From assembly GCA_037176705.1 (NCBI GenBank), contig CM073886.1, positions 123,159,001-123,223,000 on the forward strand: a stretch of DNA of 64,000 bases, read 5' to 3'. Made by a program: the position numbers and the translations under genes. Below the pieces are notes generated by a model, which was not told the origin of the DNA, made no database searches, and worked only from the letters and a program-made list of their open reading frames with translations. Source of the stretch: Molossus alvarezi (taxonomy: Eukaryota; Chordata; Mammalia; Chiroptera; Molossidae). Positions 11,337-22,199 of the stretch are shown piece after piece; within the stretch, counting starts at the first letter, position 1, and each line of letters begins with the position of its first letter.

Positions 11337-11583
11337 GCCCTGGCCAGTTTGGCTAGCAGTTGAAGTGTCGGCCTGCGGTCCAGAGAGACCTGGGTTCGGT
11401 TCCCGCTAAGGGCAAGTACCTCGGTTGCGGTTTGTCCCTGGCCCTGGTTGGTTGTGTGGGTGGCAGCCACTCGATGTGTCCTTTTCACGTTGATGTTTCT
11501 CTCTCTCTCTTCTTCTCGCTCTCTCCCACTCTGTCTGAACAAAAAATGGAAAAATGTCCTCGCGTGAGGATTAAAAAAAAAAA
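11337..11583 (+). mobile_element. Ves SINE, young subfamily
   Basis: Full-length tRNA-derived SINE with A-box and B-box head, (CT)n, a short 'cctcgcgtgagg' hairpin and an A tail. A perfect 15-bp target-site duplication 'gaaaataccaaatga' lies at 11322-11336 and 11584-11598. It carries the 'cagagagacc' and 'ccgctaagggca' diagnostics shared with the copies at 18844, 19117, 26390 and 47212. The frames called through it are not genes. Confidence 0.96.
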
Positions 11584-11598
11584 GAAAATACCAAATGA

Positions 11599-12699
11599 AT
11601 AAAGCCTAAATCTATGAGATTTGACAACTGTATAGTAGTCAACATCTATAGAATAAACAATCCGGGCTTTTATAGGATCTAAATGACATCTGCAGGCTAT
11701 CTGGGGAAGAGAGGCTGCCTTCCCCATGTATCTCTTCTTTTCTGCAAAGAAACCTTCTCAGAATCCTCCAAGCTAGTCCTGTACATTACTGGCCAAGACT
11801 GGATCCATGCTCTTTTCTGAACCAGTCATTGACAAGGGAGAGAAATTTACACCAGTTAGTTAGGATTAATCAAGATTTGCTCCCTGAGTCATGTAAAGGA
11901 AGGGTGCAGGTCTGAACAAAAACAAAGGAAGAAAGCGATGAATGACGGCCAAGAAACCGACAACGTCTGCTTCAGCTGCCCAACTTCTGCCACAACAGTG
12001 GGGAGAGACGTATTCGAGAAATGTGAAACGACTTTTTGTAAGGGTGCCTTTACGTGAAGACATGAAGCTGTTAAGGTGTGATTAATGGAAGAACATGCTT
12101 ACCTTTCCAAAATGTCTCACTAATGAGTCTCCTGAAAAGGATTACCTTAGTCTTTTGAGCTAAATTATTTTATCCAGGATGAAAGTACTTAATAAAATGC
12201 ATGTCTAATTTTGGAGTGCTATAGCACAGTAGATAGGATATTTGTTTAATGTTTATTTAGCAGCTCCCTTTTTAAGCACTTAATAGCAAGGCACAATGCG
12301 AGGTACAATAGGAGATGCAAGAATATACCACAATAGGCCTTCATACTGACAATCTACGAGTTTGAGTGAGCTATGTACACAGAAAACAAGGTATGAAGTG
12401 ATGTCGCAGAGATGTGGCTAGTTATTGGCATTTCTAACTTTGAATGGTGTAGAAAAAAGGATGGAGAGAGAATAGTGAAGAGGATGGTGTTTGAGTGGCC
12501 TTGAAGCACACTAAAATGGAAACAGAGAAAAGGACAATTGAGACATGAAGTTTTCCTGGGGCACATACAGGGAAAACAAGGAGCTCACCTTTCCTTGGAG
12601 GAAAGAAGGTGACAATCCATGGCTGACGTCTCATACCAGGCTAAGGAGTTGGGTATTTATAACAAATATAGAGAAGATCCATTAAAAGTATTGAAAGGA
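11599..12699. other. Unassigned unique DNA
   Basis: AT-rich sequence with no named repeat. 12230-12340 is weakly reminiscent of L2/MIR ('aagcacttaatagcaaggca') but not enough to assign. Confidence 0.45.
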
Positions 12700-13215
12700 A
12701 ACGACTTTTTAAAAACAGAATTTATTTTAGAGCAGTTTTAGATTCACAGAAAACCTGAGCAGAAAGCACAGAGTTCCCGCATGCCCTCGCCCCCATTAGT
12801 GCACAGCCCCCTCACTATCAACATCCCACACCAGAGGCGTGCAATTTGTTACAGCCTGAATTAACGCGTCATCACCTTAAACCCATAGTTTACATTACAG
12901 TTCACTCTTTGTGTTGTACATTCTATGGGTTTTGACGAATGTGTACTGACATGTATCCACCATCATTGTATCATTCAGAATAGTTTCACTGCCCTGAAAA
13001 TCTTTCATGCTCTGCTTATTCATTCCTCCCCCCTTAAGCCCTGGAAACCACTGATCATTTGACTGTGTCTGTAGTTTTGCTCTTTCCAGAATGTCCTGCA
13101 GCTGGAATCATACAATATGTAGCCTTTTAGGATTGACTTTTTCACTTAGTAATATGCATTTGTTTCCTCCGTGTCTTTTCCAGAAGTGCCTCTTGATTGG
13201 AGATTTTATTAGTGA
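12700..13215 (-). mobile_element. Old L1 (L1M-type) 3' region
   Basis: The reverse complement of an old L1 3' end reads through 'gcagttttagattcacagaa', 'actatcaacatcccacacca', 'tttacattacagttcactct', 'gtgttgtacattctatgggt', 'gacatgtatccaccatcatt' and 'ctggaatcatacaatatgta'. These appear in the expected order over 500 bp. No TSD could be fixed. Non-coding or decayed. Confidence 0.8.
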
Positions 13216-14191
13216 AATTGTTTTCTGATTGGTGAACACACTGGGGGGGATGGTAATAGACTGGCAGTGGTAAGAGGCTGCTGTTGTTTCATTAATGATT
13301 TGAAAGGGCGTAGCTAATCATAAAGCAATTACACATTTTGAACTTGCAATAACCTAGCAGAGAGAAGATGAGACATTAAGGAAAAGTAGTATGGTCAGAG
13401 GTGTTCAGGTTTACACGACTCACCTCACTGAAATGTCTTGGGCATCCAAGAGGCAATGCAAAGGTCCCAGGACCCCGAGGAGTTCAAAGTAGATGCAGGG
13501 GTTGGGGTGAGGCCCAACCGCAACTTTGGCCAAACTCAACATTTGGCCCAGAGTAGAGGTTTCTCCCGGGCACTGATAAGTTTGTTTTATACTTGAGGCT
13601 TGGTTCCCAACCACTGTCTATAGCTCCAAGCATTCCCTGAGTTGGCACCAACCAGTACCCAAACATCCCATTTATTCTTCACTTCCACATGACTCATTAT
13701 CGTGTTGTCGGAGTTGAACACTAGTTTCCTTGGGGTCTTTATTCCTCTTGGTTGTGTTCCACGATGGCAGCTATGATTACCTGTGTATTTCTGCCAACAA
13801 CACGAGTACTTTAGTCTGTACTTCAAAGACTCTTGGTGGCAAGTCCGGAGCTCTGGATTTGCTTCCCTGGCACTTGGCTATGTTTGAGAAGAAGTTCTCA
13901 CTGAGATGTATGCAGGGCTCTACGTGATGGCCTCTAATGGAAAACTTGGAAGTAGGAGGTGTTAGAAAAACAGCGAAGATGAACTCATTAGACTTTATCT
14001 GCATCCATATGTAAGAAGATACCTGTAACGTTTAGGACAGTCCGTATCAGGATTTACTTTCTCCTGGTGTTCACTGTTGGAGCATACGGGCCAGCATCTA
14101 TTCTGTTACTGGTGGTGGCCCATGTCATACCACTAGTCTGTACATGGTTGGGCTATCACCACTGCACAAAATGCTGAGCTATAAATTTAAA
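13216..14191. other. Unassigned unique DNA
   Basis: No recognised gene or repeat. The frames at 13420-14004 look like chance. Confidence 0.45.
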
Positions 14192-14205
14192 GAATGAAAC
14201 AAGTA

Positions 14206-14474
14206 TAGCCCTGGCCAATTTGGCTCAACAGTTAGAGCATCGACCTGAGGACCATAGTGTCTTGGGTTAGATTTCCAGTCAAGGGCACATACCTGAGCTG
14301 CAGGTTCAATCCCCGGCCCTGGTTGGGATCCTTCGGGAGGCAACCAATTGATGTGTCTCTCTCACATCTATGTTTCTCTCTCTGTCTCTGTCTCCCCCCC
14401 CCCCCCACTCTATCTGCAGATCCATGGAAAAATATCCTTGGGTTAAGATTAACCAAAAAACAAACAAACAAAAA
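14206..14474 (+). mobile_element. Ves SINE, older copy
   Basis: Begins 'tagccctggccaatttggct' with a diverged A/B-box head, then (CT)n with an embedded C-run (about 14394-14406), and ends in an (AAAC)n-type tail. A 14-bp TSD with one mismatch lies at 14192-14205 and 14475-14488. Its middle differs from the young subfamily, consistent with greater age. Confidence 0.94.
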
Positions 14475-14749
14475 GAATAAAACAAGTAGAAAAAAATAAA
14501 TGTCTGAGGAAACTTGAAACCTCTAAGTCCAGCACTTTTATACTGGTGCACCCTGTGTTAGCCATGGTACCTGCTTCTGCATCTGCTGCTGATTCGGTAC
14601 AAAGGGGAAATGAGGTTGAAAACTAAGTGGCACATTCAGAAGTTCTTTCAGTTTATAAAACCTTCTTTTCAAGCACAGTTGACAGTGCAGTAGAATCAGA
14701 AAAGTCTCAGGGAAAATAAATTAACATCTAGATGGGGTTTTTTTGCTTA

Positions 14750-15206
14750 GTTTTCTACTGCTTCTGTAACAGACTACCACAAACTTAGTGACTGAAAGCA
14801 ACACCAGTTTATTATTTTACAGTTCTGGAGATCTGAAATGGGTTTGAAGGGGCTTGACTTCAGATGTCGGCAGGCGGCGTTCATTCTGGGGGCTCCGGGA
14901 GGACTTCCTTTCCTCGCCGTTCTCGGCCTCGGGCCTGTATTGTTTGGCTCGTGGCCCCGTCCGTCACTGAAGTCAGCAGGGAGAGGCTGAGCTGCTCTCA
15001 CACTCATCACTCTGACATTAAGCCCTCTGTCTCCTTCCTCCACATTTAAAGGAGCCTCGTGGCTGCATGGCACCCACCCTGAACACCCAGGTCCCTAGCT
15101 TAATTGCATCGGAGAAATCCGTCACCACGTAGAGTAATGCGTCACAGGTCCTGGGAGTTAGGATGTAAGTGCTGTTGGTGGGTCACGAGTCTGCCTATCA
15201 CAACGG
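14750..15206 (-). mobile_element. MaLR/ERVL-type solo LTR (MLT1-like)
   Basis: The reverse complement of an MLT1-like LTR reads 'cttctgtaacagactaccac', 'aaacttagtgactgaaagca', 'acagttctggag', 'gatgtcggcaggcggcgttc' and later 'gtcctgggagttaggatgta', ending at 'gcctatcacaa'. The order matches the LTR from end to start. MaLRs are non-autonomous LTR elements, no internal region is present, and the copy has no coding capacity. Confidence 0.72.
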
Positions 15207-15389
15207 GTTTCTAAATGTTATCGTGTTCGTAGTGTTTGATCGTAGGGAAGCCAGAGGGCCATCATCTCAACCCTGTCTTGTCCTGAAGGTTGGAAACACA
15301 GGGGTGTTTTGTCTATGGGAATGATGGTGGAGTTGATATGGAGTGGAATAAGTATAGAAAATAAAGTAAGTTAAATGGGCTGAAATCCA
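15207..15389. other. Unassigned DNA
   Basis: Short unique stretch between the LTR and an L2 relic. Nothing recognised. Confidence 0.4.
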
Positions 15390-15505
15390 AAAATATTTAT
15401 CAAGTGTTTTCGGTGTGCCAGGCGTTATGCTAAATGCTATGGACAACAACAAATAGAAGAAAACACAAACCTAACTTTGAAAGAGCTTCAAGCCTCGGAG
15501 GCCAA
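15390..15505 (-). mobile_element. L2 LINE fragment
   Basis: 'aaaatatttatcaagtgttt', 'tcggtgtgccaggcgttatg' and 'ctaaatgctatggacaacaa' match the reverse complement of the L2 3' end ('tttattgagcacctactatg', 'tgccaggcactg', 'ggggatacagcag'). Confidence 0.5.
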
Positions 15506-16534
15506 CATATGCACAGATACATGAAGTCTGTCCATCCACCCATCATTTGCTTGGAGAACAGACTTTTCTGTGTCCTCCAGATAAGCTGCTGTGCCCACAG
15601 CCCAGGGCATGTCTTGGCGCTCCTTCTGTGCTTTGCTCCGTGTGCCCTGAACCCACAGGGCACATCCCCGAGACAGTAAGTCCGTTTGGCCGGAGCTGAG
15701 GGAGCATAGCTTTCTTAAAACAGGCTGGGGAAGGGCTCAGATGTTTGCCGTAATCAGGAGCAGTTGGCAGACTGCTGGCCTGCCCTCCTGCTGCACTGTC
15801 CTCTGCAGCCTGCGGGGTTGGAGCACACAAGGGCCGGCTGGTACCGACGCTTCCAGCCAAGCTTCCAGCCAAGCTTCCCTTCGATGTTCACTGCTGCCGC
15901 GTAACCACATCCAGGTTTTGTGGTGGGCCAGAAGACAGTTCACCGGCTTGGAGGAAAGCTCCGTCATGGTCTTTGCCACACGTGTAATTCCACTGTCAAT
16001 TCTTGAGACCTGGCTCCATGTGGAAGTACTTTAGTTGCAGCCCGCTTGCGTTATCTCAGCAAAAGTTCCATTCCTCCAGTCTCGCTGGTTCTGTCCTTGT
16101 TCCCCTCTGCTGTCAGAGCTGGGCTACAGTATTCCAGTTTCTTGTCATCGGTGCTTCAGTGAAGAACTTTATATGGGTCTTTTAGAACAAGATGTGCACG
16201 GACCTAAAAAAAAACACATGGAAATTGTTTTAAGATGCAAACAAGGTGCTTCAAGACCAGGGAGACAGGGGGAGAGGGTTGGAGGGTCTTCCCCTACTCC
16301 CCCTCCACATTGCTAGCATCTTCCACCTCCTTGGCCAGAGATTGATTAAGATGTAAAAATTACCGCTCAGATCTTCTTGTTCCAGCTCCAATGCTAATAT
16401 GCAACTATTTCTTATATTTCTTCCCAGAACTGTAAATATATAAGCTGAAATAAACAAAGGAAAAAATTAGAAAAGAGAAAATAAATTTCAAAACAGTTTT
16501 TTTTTTTTTTTAATACTTACAAAATATAAGAAGA
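15506..16534. other. Unassigned unique DNA
   Basis: No gene recognised. 15849-15878 contains two copies of the 12-mer 'ttccagccaagc', and a T-run lies near 16499-16512. Confidence 0.45.
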
Positions 16535-16552
16535 AAAAAGAAACACCCTTGT

Positions 16553-16750
16553 GCCCAGCCAGTGTGGCTCAGTGGTTGAGCGTCAACCCATGAACCAAGA
16601 GGTCGCCAGTTCAATTCCCGGTCAGGGCACATGCCCAGGTTGTGGGCCAAATCCCCAGTGGAGGGCAATCAATATTCTCTCTCATCAATGTTTCTCTCTC
16701 TCCCTCTCCCTTCCTCTCTCTCTAAAATCAATAAAGAAAAATAAATAAAT
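16553..16750 (+). mobile_element. Ves SINE ('cccagccagtgtggctcag' subfamily)
   Basis: Head 'cccagccagtgtggctcagt' with B-box 'ggtcgccagttcaattccc', then (CT)n, 'aaaatcaataaag' (an AATAAA signal) and a (TAAA)n tail. A perfect 18-bp TSD lies at 16535-16552 and 16751-16768. It belongs to a different subfamily from the 11337 copy. Confidence 0.96.
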
Positions 16751-17039
16751 AAAAAGAAACACCCTTGTAAGCCTGATTAAGGTAAAGAAATAGAACAAAA
16801 AAAAGTTAAGAATGAAAATGGAGACAAACTATAGATTCTAGTGAAATAAAAGAACTTCTGAGTAACCCCCAATCCCCTGTGGGAACAAGTTGAAAACTTA
16901 AAGTAAATGTATGGACTGGTTCTGCTTATACTATGGACAAGTACACACTTACCAGACTAACCCTGAAATATGGACAAAAGCACAAATATGACTGCCTGAG
17001 GCGCTGGAGAGGTAGGCTCTGGAGGCTGTTCTAGACTGA

Positions 17040-18715
17040 CACTTGGGAGAAAGACATCGCTTGGGGTGCATTCCCTCCTCTTCTTTTCCTGGGGGCAGGT
17101 TTCAGCTGGTAACATACTGGGTGACAAGAACCCTGAAAGAAACTCTCAATCTTATTGGCTTGTCGAACCAGGAGATTCAGGACAGCCACAGCTACAAGAA
17201 AGTAAGGAGATTCCCGGAGAGAGCCCAAAAGGGGAGCCTACGTGCGGGTGTGAACTGCTCGGTTCTCAGGATGGCCCCTGAACTACTACGGAGAGCAGAC
17301 CCAGGGTCCACGCGGGGCTAAGAGAATGGAGCTAAGAGCTGGGTACCACCCAAGAGGTGGAGTTTGCAGTTTGAATCCAACCAAATCAATTGCTGCCAAA
17401 ACAAAACAGTGAAATGCAGGGTGTCTACAACTTAACATTACAATATTCAAGATACAAGCAACATTATTTGATATATAAAGAAATAGGAGACTGTGACCCA
17501 TATTTCAAGAGAAAGTGATCCTGAGAGTGCTCAGATGTTGGAAGAAGCAGACACAAATTTAAAGCAGCTATTATAAGTATGCTCAGTGATATGAAGCAAA
17601 ATACGTTCAAAATTAATGAAATGATAGGACATCTCAGCAGAGAAATAGAAGCCATGAAAAAAATAAAAAATCACAATATCTGAAATTCAAAAATCTTACT
17701 GAGTGGGATTCAGAGCAGAATGTAGATGATGGGAAATAACCAATGAACCAGATAGATGGATAGAAATGATCCAATCTGAAGAATGAAGAGAAAAAAAACC
17801 TAGAAGAAAATAAACAGAGCCTTAAGAACCTCTGGGACAAAAGGTTTAATATATATGTACTTGGAGTCTCAGAAAGAGATAAAGAAGAGAATGGAGCCAT
17901 ATATATATTTGGAGAAACAATGGCTGAAGATTTCCCAAATTTGGCAAAACCCAAAAATTTTCTTAAAACTCAGCTAACCGGTAGTACGAGAAATACAAAG
18001 AAAACCATGCCTGATCACATCAAACCTCTGAAAACTAACGATAAAGAGAAAATTCTTGGAAACAGAGGGAAACGACACATTACATACAGGGGAGTGACGT
18101 TTGAAATGACTCTGCCTTCGTCCGAAACCACGGAGCTAACAAGGCGACATCTTCACAGTGCTGAAAGGAAAGCAAACAGAACTGTCAGGCCAGAGATCTG
18201 GATCCAGCGGAAATGTCCTTTGAGAGGACGACTGTCTCAGACCGAAGAAGATGAAGGGATTTGTCAGCAGCAGGAACGCACTGAAGGAAGCCATTGGACA
18301 GAAGGGAAATCACACCAGAGGCAAACATGGATCAGTGAATGAGGAACACCAGAAATGGCAACTACCAGCCAAAGATACAAGATTTCCCTCCTACCTTCTT
18401 TAAAAGACGTGGGACTGTCCAAAGCACAAATCATAACATTTTAACCTTGTCTTGTTGGTACATAACATATATAAGGTGAAATACATATGACAGCAATAGC
18501 ATACAGTACAGGGTGGGGGTAAATTGACCTATACAGTTGCAATATACAAAAATATTAACTCTAGGGAGACTATGAAATATTAATAATATGCATCTTAATC
18601 CATGAGCAACCATTAAAATCTATAATAATGCAAATAAACATAGCTAAAAGGCCTGTTCATGAATTGAAATGGAATTCTAGGAAAATGTAAGGGGGGGGCA
18701 GGAAGAGATTAACCA
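17040..18715 (+). mobile_element. Old L1 LINE, 5' region and decayed ORF1
   Basis: A long sense-strand L1 relic. The 5'-UTR-like part has 'ttcagctggtaacatactgg', 'gtgacaagaaccctgaaag' and 'aaccaggagattcagga'. The coding-like part has 'atgaaaaaaataaaaaatca', 'gagagaatgg'-type runs, 'gaagatttcccaaatttggc' and 'gatctggatccagcggaaat'. The tail region has 'gtacataacatatataagg', 'agcaatagcatacagtacag' and 'gagcaaccattaaa'. It is riddled with stops. The 140-codon frame at 17920-18342 is a remnant with no function. The 5' boundary is uncertain and may reach further upstream. The element is much older than the L1s at 4909 and 25308. Confidence 0.7.
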
Positions 18716-18843
18716 AAGAATTTATATGCTTATATGCATAACCCATGGACACAGACAACAGGGCAGTGAAGGCCTAGGTGGTGGGGAGTGGGGTAGAGGG
18801 GGGGTCAATGGGGAAAAAATGGGGCCATATGTAATACTTTTAA

Positions 18844-19102
18844 TAAATTGTTTTTTTTGTTGTTTTTTTTTTATCCTCACCCGAGGACACTTTTTAATTC
18901 TTTGTTCAGATAGAGCAGGAGGGAGAGAGAGAGAGAGAGAAACATCGATGTGAAAGGGACACATCGAGTGGCTGCCACCCACACGACCAACCAGGGCCGG
19001 GGACAAACTGCAACCAAGGTACATGCCTTTAGCGGGAACCGAACCCCGGTCTCTCCGGACCGCAGGCCGACGCTCTAACCGCTGAGCCAAACCGGCCAGG
19101 GC
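18844..19102 (-). mobile_element. Ves SINE, young subfamily, outer copy of a doublet
   Basis: Minus-strand copy: T-run tail 18851-18872, hairpin 'tcctcacccgagga', (GA)n, B-box and A-box ending 'ccggccagggc'. It is flanked by 'gtaatacttttaa' at 18831-18843 and 19104-19116. It differs from the neighbour at 19117 by well over a dozen bases, so the pair is not a fresh duplication. The 185-codon minus-strand frame at 18722-19279 is translated SINE. Confidence 0.96.
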
Positions 19103-19116
19103 AGTAATACTTTTAA

Positions 19117-19368
19117 TTTTTTTTTTTTTTTTTATCCTCACCCGAGGATATTTTTCCATTTTTTGTACAGATAGAGTGGGAGGGAGAGAGAGGAAGAGAG
19201 AGAGAGAAACATCGACGTGAAGGGACACATCGAGTGGCTGCCACCCGCTCGACCAACCAGGGCCGGGGACAAACTGCAACCGAAGTACGTGCCCTTAGCG
19301 GGAACCGAACCCGGGTCTCTCCGGACCGCAGGCCGATGCTCTAACCGCTGAGCCAAACTGGCCAGGGC
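19117..19368 (-). mobile_element. Ves SINE, young subfamily, second copy of a doublet
   Basis: Same strand and subfamily as its neighbour, with the perfect hairpin 'atcctcacccgaggat' at 19134-19149. The right flank repeats 'agggc' (19369-19373) and then 'agtaatacttttaa' at 19374-19387, the third copy of the target duplication. On the SINE sense strand the boundary reads TT/AAAA, as for L1 endonuclease. Confidence 0.96.
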
Positions 19369-19632
19369 AGGGCAGTAATACTTTTAAAGATAAAGATAAA
19401 TTTAAGAGATAAGTAATCCAAGAAGAAATGAAAAATTTGTATAGGAAAGTGATTAAAATTTTCCATTAAAATGGTCTTACAGTTGAACCTATAAAAGCTC
19501 CCCAGACGATGCCAATCAGCAGCTGGAGCGGGTAGCCGCCGATTTAATATTACCCCATCAAAAGAAGTCATAAAAGAATGGGGTAGTTGCCAAAGGAATA
19601 TATTCTGAATGTGGACTTCCAGACATTGTGAC

Positions 19633-19855
19633 TTATTTTTTAATTTTTAAATATGTATTTATTGATTTTTTAGAGAGAGGAAGGGAGAAAGAAATAGAAA
19701 CATCGATGTGAGAGAGAAACATCCATCGGCTGCCTCCTGCATGCCCCCACTGGGAATCGAGCCTGCAACCCCGGCGCGTGCCATGATCGAATATCCAGCT
19801 GGGACCTGTCAGTCCATGGGATGGCACCCAATCCACTGAGCCACACCAGCCAGGC
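19633..19855 (-). mobile_element. Ves SINE, older copy
   Basis: T-rich tail, 'agagagaggaagggag', 'aacatcgatgtgagagag', then 'gggaatcgagcctgcaaccc' and 'actgagccacaccagccagg' (B- and A-box complement). An imperfect TSD 'ccagacattg'/'ccagacactg' flanks it near 19620 and 19855. Confidence 0.9.
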
Positions 19856-20084
19856 CAGACACTGGTTTTCAGATAAAGGAGATGTGCTGAAGGTTGGAGC
19901 CGACAGTTCTTTCCATCACCCCTCAATTGACACTGTGCAGCAACTGAACCTGTGATACTTTCAACAATAAAGATACATTTAAGAAAAACAAATGAAAGTT
20001 TTGTAGGTGGCAAAGGTCAACCTGGCCCCAAAGCTTTCTGATCCAATTCCCCATGTATCCTGACTGCAGATTACATGGTAGCAG

Positions 20085-20235
20085 TCGCTACCATTTACCC
20101 AGTGCGAGCTACACGTTCTCTCAGTGAATTTTCACAGTGATCCTGCGAGGTGGGCATTATGAATTTCATTTTACAAATGAAGAAACAGGGGGAAGTGGTG
20201 GCTGGAAGCCACAGCTTGGAAGTGAGAAACCAGTT
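20085..20235 (-). mobile_element. MIR SINE relic
   Basis: 'taccatttacccagtgcgag', 'cacagtgatcctgcgaggtg', 'ggcattatgaatttcatttt' and 'acaaatgaagaaacaggg' match the reverse complement of the MIR 3' half. Confidence 0.65.
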
Positions 20236-20799
20236 CTAATGCTCTCTGTGACCGTCAATGCCACGTCCCAGGGGCCAAAGTGTGATGCTGAGCAGACTCG
20301 TGGGAGGAAAGGGACCAGGAGGGATGGTCCCACTCGGCTAGAGGCTCTGCAGATCCCCGTCCATGTGGTGGTCCGAGTCAGGTCAGCTGCTTTTGGACCT
20401 TGAGTTGCGCTACAGGAAATGAAAACGAAGCTCCCCTTTCTCTCTTCTCGAAGCCATTGCCCTTGGAACATTAGTGGCGTTTCTGTCCTTCACTGTCTTT
20501 TCAGAAATGACAGTTGAATTCCAGGAACATTGCTCTGTGAGGACTGCCGGGGAGTTCGGGGCTCGGCAGGGCTAGGGGGTGACTGCTGGGTCTGTCTGCG
20601 CTCACCACCCTGTGTCTTCAGCGCTCCTTTGCCCCTGCGGTGGAGTCCAGAGCCCCTAGGCTTGCTAAGCAGGGCTTTCCCTCCCCAGAGGGTAAGACGA
20701 GTTCATTACACTACAGTGTGAATGACTGATAGGCCCCAGGTGCCACCTTTCCCAGGGACAGTCGCATTTGAACAGGGGACAAAGAGTTCAGTTTGGGAG
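20236..20799. other. Unassigned DNA
   Basis: GC-moderate unique sequence. Frames at 20137-20471 and 20530-20721 carry no recognised domain. Confidence 0.45.
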
Positions 20800-21005
20800 T
20801 CGGAGGCACGTGGACTTGAAGCTGAGACTCTGCCTACGTACTGGTTATGTAATGTTTGGCAAGCACCCTAACCTGTCTTAGTGTCAATGTCCTCATCTCT
20901 AAAAAGGGAAAAATACCTCAGAGAGTTGTGATGAGGGCTGACGAGATTTGAGAAGGTGCCTAGCACAGTGCCTGGCACATAGTAGGTGCCCGTTAACTGT
21001 TCCCT
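20800..21005 (+). mobile_element. MIR SINE relic
   Basis: Sense MIR: 'tctgcctacgtactggttat', 'tcttagtgtcaatgtcctca', 'tctctaaaaagggaaaaata', 'ttgtgatgagggctga' and 'tagcacagtgcctggcacat' followed by 'agtaggtgcc'. The order is complete from core to 3' end. Confidence 0.8.
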
Positions 21006-21084
21006 TTTCTCTTCACCCCAGGGGCCGAATTCGTGCATCTGTTAGGAGTAAAAGTTCTTTGGGACACGTTTCAGAAATCTCTCA

Positions 21085-21098
21085 GCAGCAGGTGGCGC
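21085..21098 (+). promoter_or_regulatory. Candidate CTCF core site
   Basis: 'gcagcaggtggcgc' fits the CTCF core CCASYAGRKGGCRS at 13 of 14 positions, the first base differing. CTCF binds such cores as an insulator or loop anchor. Orientation is plus. Binding is inference. Confidence 0.38.
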
Positions 21099-21147
21099 CT
21101 GCTTCCTCTGTTCCAGGGACAACACAAGGAACACACTGGACTTCCCC

Positions 21148-21150
<3 letters not shown>

Positions 21151-21178
<28 letters not shown>
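21151..21178. repeat. (TC)14 microsatellite
   Basis: Uninterrupted TC repeat of 14 units followed by 'ttcctcc'. It does not belong to a SINE head that I can see. Likely length-polymorphic. Confidence 0.97.
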
Positions 21179-21182
<4 letters not shown>

Positions 21183-21199
21183 TCCATTGCTGTGTGACA

Positions 21200-21859
21200 T
21201 AGATGGGTCATGTGGGAAGGTCATGACTATATTTAGCATCCAGGCTTCTTGTCAGCCCTTCCTTTCAACCCTGAAAAGCCTCCCTGGGAACCTAGGTATG
21301 AAGGGTTATATCTCACCTCTGATACACTAACTGGGTATGTTTTGGACAAAACAGCAACTTCCGGGTCTTTTCTTCCCCAGAGACTGAAATGCAGTTCTTC
21401 TGAACAAGACGCCAGGGGCTGCGTTCAGGGTCTGGCTGGAACGCAAGTACCTTCAGCATTTGCGTCTCTGTTCCAATGCATTAAAAAGGCGACTTGTTAA
21501 AGAACAGCGCAAAGCTGTGAATTACCACGCTTTCAAGGAAGCTTTGTGCACAAGCTTGACTTTCATTATCTGTCTTTGTCATCCTTGTAAAAGATCCCAT
21601 TAGACTTTCTACCAAGGCAGAGAAACCAGGCTGACAATGGAAAGTGAGTTATTTAATTGCTGTTACCTTTGCAAGTTTGAAGTGCATTTTTCTCTCATAA
21701 TTGTTCCCGGAAAAGAAGCCTGGATGTGAGGGCTCCGTTGCGTGAGTTAAGGCTTGAGATGGAGCTGGCTGCTGCCTCAGAATTCTCCTGACATTGCAGA
21801 TCCTGCCCAGGGACAGTAGGATTCTGACTTCACCTTGACTGGGTGTACAGGCCCAGGCT
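21200..21859. other. Unassigned unique DNA
   Basis: No recognised gene or repeat in this stretch. Confidence 0.45.
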
Positions 21860-22065
21860 CTCAGCCAGAGCTCTGGGTTCAAAGCCCTGCCAGGCCACTT
21901 ACCAGATGGCAGACCTTGGCAAGTCATGTAATCTCTTCATGTCTCAATTGCCTCATCAGTAAAACCAGTAGAATGACAGTGTCTCCAAGGGTCTTTGTGA
22001 AGGTAAACAGAATTTATGTAATGTGCTATCGCATTGCCCAGGGAAGAGTCAACAAAGGCCACTGC
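21860..22065 (+). mobile_element. MIR SINE relic
   Basis: 'ctctgggttcaaagccctgc', 'caggccacttaccagatggc', 'agaccttggcaagtcatgta', 'tgtctcaattgcctcatcag' and 'taaaaccagtagaatgacag' are in full MIR order. Confidence 0.78.
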
Positions 22066-22199
22066 ATCCACACGCCATTGGTGCAGAGCAGTTGCGTGTG
22101 ACGACGTCCAGTGAAGTGGGCGTCGCAGGCAGTGTTGGAGGAAAAGAGAGGTCACGGAGGGAAAACGCCCTTTGGCGGGGGGGTGTGCATAAGTTCCAG

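Noticed and set aside
14750..15206. Provirus with coding regions
   Set aside because: Only a MaLR-type LTR pattern is seen, without gag, pol or env-like sequence beside it.
17920..18342. 140-codon plus-strand frame
   Set aside because: Part of a decayed old L1; other stops and indels around it, no independent gene evidence.
18722..19279. 185-codon minus-strand frame
   Set aside because: It is translated Ves SINE sequence, with the same peptide seen in other SINE copies such as 26267-26599.
21151..21178. SINE tail origin for the (TC)14
   Set aside because: No SINE head or tail flanks it within 200 bp, so it is listed as a simple microsatellite.
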